Assembly: GCA_938023075.1 (NCBI GenBank)
Contig: CALHDG010000283.1
Coordinates: forward strand, 1-32,906
Direction of reading: 5' to 3'
Length of the DNA: 32,906 bases
Source: an uncultured Chitinophagales bacterium
GTDB taxonomy: Bacteria > Bacteroidota > Bacteroidia > Chitinophagales > JAHDHT01
In this document: positions 26,360 through 32,906 of the stretch, one piece after another
Position numbering within the stretch: the stretch's first letter is position 1
Layout of the letters: each line of letters begins with the position of its first letter
Notes under the pieces: generated by a model
Told to the model about the DNA's origin: nothing
The model's input: only the letters and a program-made list of their open reading frames with translations
Database searches by the model: none
Translations under genes and position numbers: made by a program

Positions 26360-27064
26360 ATGAAAATTTTAAAATTAAAATCAATTTTATTTGGGCTAAT
26401 AGCAGTTTTTGCTGTTACCGCTTTATTAACTTCTTGCGAGCAAGATGCACTTGATATTCCCGATACTGTAGAATCAGATGTAAATGAACTATCCTTTAAA
26501 CATAACAGGGATATAGAAATTTTGAGCGAAAATGGACGTAGTAAAGCGACCATTACTGCTTCTACCAATGATGTATCTTTATTGAATGAAATTAAGCAAG
26601 GAGATTTTAAGATTATTCCGATTTTTGAGCAACCAGCGGAAGACTTAAATCAATTTACCGATGACGGGACTTCAAATATTTCCGAAGATGCAGAATCTTT
26701 TACTGGAGGAGTATCTATGGGTATTTCTGTAAAGAATGTAGAATTAGAAGAGGGTGCAATTGGATATTCAATTGACGTTAAGGAAACTATTTCCAGTCGT
26801 TCGTCGGGAAGCAAGATGTTTTGGAGCTCAGCTAATAATGTCGTGATAGAAAGATTCTTTGGATGTGTCAGAGCAGAAATTTGGCAAAAAAAATCATGGA
26901 ACACTGGCTATTCCTATAAAAAGAATGATAATAAGTGTAATAGGAAGTGTACAATTTACTGTGGTGGAAGTTCTGATCAATTGCAAGTTAAAATGAGTGG
27001 TTCTGCTGCGTATAGGATTACCTTTGGTAACGACTGTGGGAAATTATATAGGCAAGGGTGTTAA
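26360..27064 (+). CDS. Lipoprotein of unknown family, distant paralogue 3
   Basis: The 234-residue product keeps the signal peptide of the two previous lipoproteins (MKILKLKSILFGLIAVFAV, lipobox LTSC, Cys26) but has a different middle (VNELSFKHNRDIEILSENGR, IKQGDFKIIPIFEQPAEDL). In the C-terminal third a short FW(S/G)S...GC......W/Y pattern recalls the others, followed by a Cys-rich end (NKCNRKCTIYCGG and NDCGKLYRQGC) with six to seven Cys, which suggests disulfides outside the cell. It is preceded by element C and followed at once by a terminator that overlaps its stop codon. Shared signal and leader with a replaced body suggest duplication followed by cassette-like exchange or rapid divergence. 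Confidence 0.7.
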   Translation: MKILKLKSILFGLIAVFAVTALLTSCEQDALDIPDTVESDVNELSFKHNRDIEILSENGRSKATITASTNDVSLLNEIKQGDFKIIPIFEQPAEDLNQFTDDGTSNISEDAESFTGGVSMGISVKNVELEEGAIGYSIDVKETISSRSSGSKMFWSSANNVVIERFFGCVRAEIWQKKSWNTGYSYKKNDNKCNRKCTIYCGGSSDQLQVKMSGSAAYRITFGNDCGKLYRQGC

Positions 27065-27097
27065 ACAATCAGGCTTTACCCCAGCTTGATTGTTTTT
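27063..27097 (+). terminator. Rho-independent terminator after lipoprotein 3
   Basis: AAACAATCAGGCT (27063-27075) pairs with AGCTTGATTGTTT (27083-27095), one G-U pair, with a T6 tail. It overlaps the stop codon by two bases and is almost identical to the terminator after lipoprotein 1. Confidence 0.85.
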
Positions 27098-27159
27098 TAT
27101 TACTATTAAATATGAAAACAATAACACTCAATGCAAGCAAAACTACTATGCGAATTATT

Positions 27160-27220
27160 AAAAACGGTGATCTTATTTGAAGGAGATGAGTAAACCAAGC
27201 TACCCCTGGCTATGCTTATA
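27160..27220 (+). ncRNA. Shortened element D, followed by a terminator and no gene
   Basis: AAAACGGTGATCTT matches element C, and its first hairpin ATCT/AGAT (27170-27173 with 27184-27187) covaries with ACCT/AGGT of C. A second AAGC/GCTT pairing encloses TGGCTAT. The third stem of the other copies is missing; instead a terminator follows at 27225. It is either a degraded leader or a small RNA of its own. A 22-residue open frame (27112-27180) ends inside it and is probably not real. Confidence 0.4.
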
Positions 27221-27224
27221 ACAG

Positions 27225-27261
27225 AAACTGTCCGGTGTTAATTTAAAGCCGGGCAGTTTTT
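27225..27261 (+). terminator. Rho-independent terminator after element D
   Basis: AAACTGTCCGG (27225-27235) pairs with CCGGGCAGTTT (27249-27259) with one G-U pair, then a T run. Confidence 0.85.
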
Positions 27262-27284
27262 ATTAATAAAAATAAAAAAAGTAA

Positions 27285-27413
27285 TTTCTCCAGTCATCTA
27301 ATACACAAAACTATAATTTATATGTTTGGCTTAATGAAATACAAACGACTCTTACGACCCTTACAAAAGAAACAACCCTCGCTTTTGTTAAAGCATCTAT
27401 AAATAGAGATTGA
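27285..27413 (+). pseudogene. Remnant of a subtilase propeptide
   Basis: This 42-codon open stretch reads NYNLYVWLNEIQTTL and then TTLTKETTLAFVKASI before a TGA. It aligns with the subtilase at 22186 in the propeptide part (SLNIWLIEIPAASTTLKKES): same L-x-(V/I)-W-L-x-E-I core and TTL-x-K-E. A VISP stretch just upstream in another frame matches TISP of the same protein, suggesting a frameshift. Nothing else of the peptidase follows. The stretch 27262-27694 otherwise shows no gene. The similarity is short, so the call is tentative. Confidence 0.4.
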
Positions 27414-27694
27414 TCTCCTAAAAAACATTCATTTATTTGGTCTTAAACAATTACAGATAATACACTAAAATTAAATACGAAAAACAAATGAAAACAATGA
27501 CTTTTTAAAACTGCGGATTATCATGAAGAATTACCCTAATGTCTATTCTAATTTTGCTACTAATCAATACCAAACTCAAAGTACCCAAAACAAGCCAATA
27601 TTTAACGCTTGTTTAATAATTGAACAGTTTACATTTAGCAACCACCTTATTGTAACATAAAACTCAAAATTTTAATTAACCATAACGCTTTAAA

Positions 27695-30600
27695 ATGTTA
27701 ACATTAAAAAAATCAAAATTAATTACCATTAGTTTCATCCTATTATTTATTGGCTTCAATAATAAGCAAATACAGGCGCAATGCCATATTGATGATTGGA
27801 CGGCTCTGAAAGCTTTGTATGAAAGTACGGATGGGGATAATTGGAAAAACAGAGCTGGTTGGAATGTAATGATTGACAATGAAAGTACTCCAAGTACGAA
27901 TTGCAATTTAGAAGAATTGTATGGCGTAAGTATAGATGAAAGTGGAAGAGTTGATCGTTTGACAATGGGCTTCAATCAACTCAAGGGTAATATACCTGCT
28001 GAAATTGGCGATTTAAGTAATTTGACTCATCTGGTCTTGTACGCTAATGAGCTTAGTGGGATTATACCCGTTCAACTGGGTAACCTAAGCAAGTTAAAAG
28101 AATTGGATTTATCCAGAAATGATCTTAGCGGAGCCATTTTAATTGAACTTTCCAATTTAAAAGATTTAACAAAATTGAAGTTAAGTGGTAATGCCTTCAA
28201 CGGTAAAATTCCTTTACAACTAAGTAACTTAAGCAATTTGACAGACTTAAATTTGAGTAATAATGATCTTAGTGGAAATATACCCGCACAACTAAGCAGC
28301 TTAAGTAATTTAACCTACTTAAATTTGAGTTACAATGCACTCACTGATGGCATTCCGCCAGAACTGGTTAACTTAAGCAGTTTGAAAAGCTTGAATTTGG
28401 GCAACAATATACTTGGTGGCAATATTCTTGCAGTGTTGGGTAATTTAACTCAATTAACTTATTTAAATTTAGATAACAATAATTTAAGTGGGGCAATTCC
28501 AGTTGAATTAAGCAACCTAAGTAATTTAACAACATTAAAATTATCAAAAAATCGGCTAAGTGAAAGTATTCCTGCTCAATTGGGCGGCTTAACTAATTTA
28601 ATAGAGTTGGGTTTGGCTTACAACAATTTATGTGGTAGCATCCCAACTGAACTGGGAACGATTGAAAGTTTAAATATTTTATATCTTAATAATAATGAAT
28701 TAAGTGGTACAGTTCCTATCTTACCAAAAACCATTAGTGGTTTAAGTCCGGTTTTGCATAGAATAGATCACAACTGCTTTTCTTGTCAAGATATTAAGAC
28801 AAATTTTGAATATAACAATCTACAAAATGCTTTTAAGTTTTTCCCCCAGTTATACCGCCCAACAAATTATAATTCTATTCAAAGCAATATATTCGATACT
28901 ATTGCTACTAGCAGAAACTTATTATTAGATATTGGTTATCCTTGGAGTGGTGATACCTATTATCAATGGTTTCAAAATGGCATTTCAATTGCTGGAGCAA
29001 CTAAACCTACCTTAAGCATAGAAAATGTACAAGTTGAAAACGCAGGAGTTTATACCCTTCGTATTTATTTCAGTAATTGTTTGCCTAACAGTGGTGAGTT
29101 TCCTACTCGTGATGAGTCTCCTCCCGGTAGCGAGTCGCCTCCCGGTAGCGAGTCGCCTTCTGGTGGCGAGTCGCCTTCTAGTGGCGGACCTCCTTACAAT
29201 GATGAGTTTCTTAATACGGATCAGTTTCCTTATAGTTTTGAGCTAATTTCTGAGCCTATCTATGTAATTGTAAAAGGCTACGATTTATTTGGACAACCCG
29301 TAGAATACGATCAAATAATGGTAGAGTTTGACCATGCAAAAGATACTGAAGAATATAAAGAAGATATTTTATACCCAAATGGCGGTACAGTAGAAAAATC
29401 TTGCGACTGCGAAAGAGAATTACATTTATGGCAATTTCCAAGCACTGAAGATGCAGTAACAGCTTTAATAGAAATTGATCAAAAATATGCGAGGGTTAAA
29501 AGAAAGAGCGAAACAAGAGGAGGGTTTAATAATAAGTTTACTATTGAAGAAAATAATAGCCTCTCTAAAGCTTTTACGGTGCTTAGTGAACCAACCAATG
29601 AAATCTATCCTGATAGTGTAAACATATTCATTTTAGATTCAGGTATTGATAGTTTAAGTTTAAATGAGACTTCATTCTTAATGCCTAATGCGCCTGTTGA
29701 TAGTTGTTATGGTATTGATAAGGGATCTGGATATGGGTATGTTAATACCGATTCTACAGATGTATTTATATCAACCAACTATCAGGATGATCTTTGGCAT
29801 GGAACATTTGGTTATCATAGTATTATAGAAAATTTAAATGAAAACCTCAACCTTAAAATAGTACCTTTAAAGGTATTTGACAAAAACGGAGAAGGTAATT
29901 TGTTTAATTTAACATGTGCTGTATACCATGCAATAGATCATAATGCAGATGTGATTAACATTAGTGCCAGTTATCAAGGACAGCCATCAGAAATATTAGA
30001 AAATGCTATCTTAACAGCATATGAAAAAGGAATTTTTATTGTAACTGCCGCTGGTAATGATACCCTTAATATTGATAGTTTACCACATTATCCAGCCTAC
30101 TATTCAGGACAATATTTTACTTTAGAAACAAAGGATGAACTCGGTAATGTACAAGAAGATTTGCATCGCTATACTAATGTGATTTCAGTTGCTTCAATTG
30201 ACACAACCAATACCTTAAGCCAGTTTTCTAATTTTGGCAAAGGTGCAACAACGCTTGCAGCTTATGGCGAAAACATTCATAGCTATGGTTTAGAAGGATT
30301 GGATGTAGTGGCAAGTGGCACTTCAATGGCTACCTACTTAGTAACCAAAGAACTGGCTTTAGAAATTGCTTCAAACAGAAACAGGCCTTTTTTGGAAATA
30401 TGGGATGATTTTGAACAAGATCATTTGGTTGACAATGAATCAATTAGAGACTTTACAAGTACCGGTAAGCAACTAAAGGTACAATTGAAAGAATCACAAA
30501 TTGGTGGTTGCACCGACCCGAATAGCTGTAATTACTATGAGTTTGCAACTTTTGATGACGGCTCTTGCGAAAATAGTACCTGCAATTGTGTTTACGCCGA

Positions 30601-31555
30601 TTGGCTTGCATTAAAAGCATTATACAACCATACCGAAGGGGATAACTGGAAAAGAAATGACAATTGGAATTTGGTAAACCAAAATACCATGCCAGATGAT
30701 TGCAATTTTGAGAATCTATATGGTGTGCAACTCCATGAAAATGGAAGAGTAGCAGGTATTAATTTGTATAATAACAATTTAACAGGTCCTATTCCAAAAG
30801 AAATTACAGGTTTAACTGAATTACGTGACCTGTACTTAGCTGCCAATAATTTAAATGGTGAAATTCCGGCTGCGTTGAGTAAACTAAACAATATTAAACA
30901 TATAATTTTATCAGCTAATAATTTAAGCGGTTCCATCCCAGCCGAAATTGGAGCACTAACTAATTTAGAAAGATTATATTTATCTTATAATCAACTAAGT
31001 GGAGAAATTCCAGCTACAATTAATCAGTTGGAGCAGTTAAAGTATCTATTGTTAGATAATAATAAATTTCAAGGGAAGATACCTGAGGAATTTACACAAC
31101 TAAGTAAATTAATCTTACTCAAAATTAATAATAATGATTTATCTGGATGTTATGAACCTGATCTAATCTCACTTTGTGATCAATTAAGGTCATCTCAATT
31201 TAAAGGCAATAGCAGTATAAGCACTGGAAATAATTTTGATGCTGACTGGGAAAATTTTTGTATCAATACCAATGGAGTTTGTTCTAACAATAGAACAATA
31301 TTAAATGTTGATGCAGTAAAAGTATATCCAAATCCTGCTAATGAACAGTTATTTATTGAATTTATATCTGCTAAACAGCAAATAAAATCAATTGATATAT
31401 TGACTTTGCAAGGAAAAAGTCTTTTACAATTATTTGATATTCCCTTTAACGATCAATTGTTTGATTTTGATATAAGCCATTTTTCTAAAGGAATGTATTT
31501 TGTTAAAATTAAAACTGAAAATAATAGCTACACACAGAAATTTATTATTCAATAA
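27695..31555 (+). CDS. LRR - Ig - S8 peptidase - LRR mosaic with T9SS sorting domain
   Basis: The 1286-residue product has a signal peptide (FILLFIGFNNKQIQAQ), then a plant-type LRR N-cap (WTALKALYESTDGDNWKNR) and about ten 24-residue LRRs to ~350, an Ig-like domain (~385-465), a low-complexity linker (474-497), a propeptide-like region (~530-610), an S8 domain with Asp648 (FILDSGID), His702 (WHGTFGYHS), Asn788 (AAGND) and Ser877 (SGTSMATYL), a Cys-containing CTDPNSCNYYEFATFDDGSC unit (~937-956), a second LRR N-cap and LRR set (~960-1190), and a T9SS type A tail (YPNPANEQLFIEF, SYTQKFIIQ). All four catalytic positions are intact, although the usual Pro after GTSMAT is Tyr. The protein is probably an exported, surface-delivered protease whose LRRs choose the target; this is inference. 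Confidence 0.88.
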   Translation: MLTLKKSKLITISFILLFIGFNNKQIQAQCHIDDWTALKALYESTDGDNWKNRAGWNVMIDNESTPSTNCNLEELYGVSIDESGRVDRLTMGFNQLKGNIPAEIGDLSNLTHLVLYANELSGIIPVQLGNLSKLKELDLSRNDLSGAILIELSNLKDLTKLKLSGNAFNGKIPLQLSNLSNLTDLNLSNNDLSGNIPAQLSSLSNLTYLNLSYNALTDGIPPELVNLSSLKSLNLGNNILGGNILAVLGNLTQLTYLNLDNNNLSGAIPVELSNLSNLTTLKLSKNRLSESIPAQLGGLTNLIELGLAYNNLCGSIPTELGTIESLNILYLNNNELSGTVPILPKTISGLSPVLHRIDHNCFSCQDIKTNFEYNNLQNAFKFFPQLYRPTNYNSIQSNIFDTIATSRNLLLDIGYPWSGDTYYQWFQNGISIAGATKPTLSIENVQVENAGVYTLRIYFSNCLPNSGEFPTRDESPPGSESPPGSESPSGGESPSSGGPPYNDEFLNTDQFPYSFELISEPIYVIVKGYDLFGQPVEYDQIMVEFDHAKDTEEYKEDILYPNGGTVEKSCDCERELHLWQFPSTEDAVTALIEIDQKYARVKRKSETRGGFNNKFTIEENNSLSKAFTVLSEPTNEIYPDSVNIFILDSGIDSLSLNETSFLMPNAPVDSCYGIDKGSGYGYVNTDSTDVFISTNYQDDLWHGTFGYHSIIENLNENLNLKIVPLKVFDKNGEGNLFNLTCAVYHAIDHNADVINISASYQGQPSEILENAILTAYEKGIFIVTAAGNDTLNIDSLPHYPAYYSGQYFTLETKDELGNVQEDLHRYTNVISVASIDTTNTLSQFSNFGKGATTLAAYGENIHSYGLEGLDVVASGTSMATYLVTKELALEIASNRNRPFLEIWDDFEQDHLVDNESIRDFTSTGKQLKVQLKESQIGGCTDPNSCNYYEFATFDDGSCENSTCNCVYADWLALKALYNHTEGDNWKRNDNWNLVNQNTMPDDCNFENLYGVQLHENGRVAGINLYNNNLTGPIPKEITGLTELRDLYLAANNLNGEIPAALSKLNNIKHIILSANNLSGSIPAEIGALTNLERLYLSYNQLSGEIPATINQLEQLKYLLLDNNKFQGKIPEEFTQLSKLILLKINNNDLSGCYEPDLISLCDQLRSSQFKGNSSISTGNNFDADWENFCINTNGVCSNNRTILNVDAVKVYPNPANEQLFIEFISAKQQIKSIDILTLQGKSLLQLFDIPFNDQLFDFDISHFSKGMYFVKIKTENNSYTQKFIIQ
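29114..29185 (+). repeat. Four tandem 18-bp repeats coding an ESP linker
   Basis: Four in-frame 18-bp units (starting 29114, 29132, 29150, 29168) encode ESPPGS, ESPPGS, ESPSGG and ESPSSG in the linker before the propeptide-like region. The unit count could change by slippage without breaking the frame. Confidence 0.9.
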
Positions 31556-31574
31556 TACTTGCTGCTTACTAAGG

Positions 31575-31640
31575 AATGAGAGATCTTGCTTTAACCAATT
31601 AAAAGGTAGTTAGTGGTTTTTGCAAGATCTCTCATTTTTG
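31575..31640 (+). terminator. Long hairpin, probable terminator of the LRR-peptidase gene
   Basis: A perfect 15-bp stem (31575-31589 with 31622-31636, AATGAGAGATCTTGC) encloses a smaller AACCA/TGGTT pairing and is followed by a T run. The arm shares AGATCTTGC with the intergenic repeat at 12147, so a repeat seems to have been used as a terminator. Confidence 0.7.
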
Positions 31641-31773
31641 CTTCATACTCACTATAAACAATGAAATTTTAAATTCAATACTTCTAATGACTCCTAAGAA
31701 GTTCTACATGCCTGTTTTTGCAAAATTATTTCTATAATTGCAAAAAGTTAGCTTTTTAAAATTCAGTTGTTAA

Positions 31774-32906
31774 ATGTACTATATCAATCACCAAATAATT
31801 CTTAGCGTATTTCTATTTTTTTGCAAACTTAATGTATTATGCTCACAGCCATTACCCATTGTATCAACATTTAATGATGATATGGGTTATACTTGTGAAA
31901 GGTTGAATAATAATGAACTAAGCCAAGAACAGATTAAGTATACTTTAAGGCTTATACAAAACAGCGAAATAAAAGACACTGCTCTATTAGCCTGCTGCTA
32001 TCATCAAATAGCGCGTAATTATTACATTCATAATAATCTAATTGAATCCATTAATTTTTATAAAAAAGCAAAACAATTAAGAATTACCTTTAATGATAAT
32101 TTGCTCTGGTTAAACTATTTAAATTTGGGCATAAATTATTTTGAATTAGGACAATATGAACTTGCTATACGTAATTTAACCAAGTCTCTTTATGAGCCGG
32201 GATTTAAAGAAAATTTAGATTCTGTAAACATTTATCGAACATTAGGCAACAGCTATGCTGAAATTGGAGATTATGAAAATGCAATTGATTTTGGAAAATT
32301 AGCAGCAAAGGATAATATCAAAACGGATACCTACAATCTTAATTATGCAAAAATGGATGTAGCCAATACATTAATTCGCACCAAAAATACAAATAATGTC
32401 AATAGTGCAATTGAATATGCAAATGAGGTTTACAAAACAGGTACAGATAAATCTAATGAAATATATGCATTATTTAATTTAGCAGAAGCTTATGCGCATT
32501 TGAAAAATTTTAATAAATCGCTTCACTTTTATAAACTAATTATTTCGTCGGTAGGGCAAGATACTTTGGAAAGAGCAACAGTTTTAAATAATATTGGAAT
32601 TTTATATAAAAATAAATATTTGCACCAATCAGGTAGCTCCTTGAATGCAGCAATTGATACATTGAAAATATCGTTGAATTTGCATAAAGATTATTATGGA
32701 ACCAACACAAACTACTTTTATTCACCTCCATACGAGAATCTTGCTGACGCTTACACCGCTCTGCAACAATTCGACACCGCACTTCTCCACTACCAAAAAG
32801 CCTTAATCAACCTAACCAACAACTTCCGAATAGAAAACATCTTCCAAAATCCAAACCCAAAAGACACAACCCTATTCCTCTACTCTAACCCAGATATGAT
32901 TAGAGT
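31774..32906 (+). CDS. Exported TPR protein, 5' part; probably continues into a CHAT domain
   Basis: The frame opens at ATG 31774 and is still open at the window edge (377 codons). An N-terminal signal-like stretch (IILSVFLFFCKLNVLCSQ) is followed by TPR-type helical repeats: CCYHQIARNYYIHNNLIESI, LGINYFELGQYELAIRNLTK, RTLGNSYAEIGDYENAIDFG, LFNLAEAYAHLKNFNKSLHF, LADAYTALQQFDTALLHYQK. The stretch SPPYENLADAYTA followed by NPDMIRV is one I remember from Bacteroidota proteins in which TPRs precede a caspase-like CHAT domain. The CHAT part itself is outside the window, so the call is by analogy. A TATAATTG box, one mismatch from TAnnTTTG, lies at 31733-31740. Confidence 0.7.
   Translation, partial: MYYINHQIILSVFLFFCKLNVLCSQPLPIVSTFNDDMGYTCERLNNNELSQEQIKYTLRLIQNSEIKDTALLACCYHQIARNYYIHNNLIESINFYKKAKQLRITFNDNLLWLNYLNLGINYFELGQYELAIRNLTKSLYEPGFKENLDSVNIYRTLGNSYAEIGDYENAIDFGKLAAKDNIKTDTYNLNYAKMDVANTLIRTKNTNNVNSAIEYANEVYKTGTDKSNEIYALFNLAEAYAHLKNFNKSLHFYKLIISSVGQDTLERATVLNNIGILYKNKYLHQSGSSLNAAIDTLKISLNLHKDYYGTNTNYFYSPPYENLADAYTALQQFDTALLHYQKALINLTNNFRIENIFQNPNPKDTTLFLYSNPDMIR

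Noticed and set aside
27112-27180. 22-residue peptide gene before element D
   Set aside because: Chance frame in A-rich DNA; it ends inside the conserved hairpin and has no counterpart at the other elements.
26191-27240. A conserved peptide reading (KNGDL..RR, then VN(P/Q)ATPGY) across elements C and D, most differences falling in third positions
   Set aside because: Both copies have TGA between the two halves, D has a second TGA, and B reads TAA at the Tyr position. Paired stems explain the conserved bases better. It remains the main competing model and is worth a codon-aware test.
29114-29185. CRISPR-like short regular repeats
   Set aside because: The units are directly adjacent without spacers, and they are in frame inside a gene.

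Overview
The window is AT-rich chromosomal DNA of a Bacteroidota bacterium, probably of the Saprospiria/Chitinophagia kind. The evidence is at least five proteins, and one pseudogene, ending in a type IX secretion (T9SS) C-terminal sorting domain; promoter boxes of the TAnnTTTG form upstream of several genes; an L34 protein of ordinary type; and an ECF sigma factor paired with a membrane TPR protein. I see no tRNA or rRNA gene, no CRISPR array, no transposase and no replication origin.

Left part (1-5.2 kb). A DUF3800-type gene is cut by the window edge and broken by one in-frame TGA at a position where the family expects Trp. A gene-free stretch follows that may hold a structured RNA. Next come a membrane-anchored ComEA-like helix-hairpin-helix protein and a three-gene cluster (two LVIVD-type lipoproteins and an exported barrel-like protein whose 5' end contains a REP-like palindromic element). 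rpmH (L34), which is short, lies on the minus strand with its own promoter and terminator.

Middle (5.2-21.9 kb). This is a secreted-protein region. It holds a sortilin/BNR-type T9SS protein, a decayed LRR-like T9SS gene, a cytochrome c/PHM-like copper monooxygenase fusion with a T9SS tail, an LRR-like fragment with an unrelated charged tail, a repeat-rich spacer, a 1658-residue SdrD/DUF11/Cys-rich/Ig mosaic adhesin, another LRR-like N-terminal fragment, a LamG protein, a second REP-like element, and an ECF sigma/TPR anti-sigma-like pair. The three LRR-like fragments lie in N-to-C order on one strand and may be pieces of one ancestral gene.

Right part (21.9-31.6 kb). This is the most unusual locus. 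A subtilase, two paralogous lipoproteins and a third related lipoprotein are interleaved with a recurrent, apparently structured 5' element. The element appears in full before three of the genes, and a shortened form is followed directly by a terminator. A subtilase remnant and a 1286-residue LRR-Ig-subtilase-LRR-T9SS mosaic follow. The shared lipoprotein signal peptides, diverging C-termini, repeated terminators and RNA-like leaders suggest a locus that grew by duplication and whose genes share a post-transcriptional control. Its function is not known to me. The window ends inside a TPR protein that probably continues into a CHAT protease domain.
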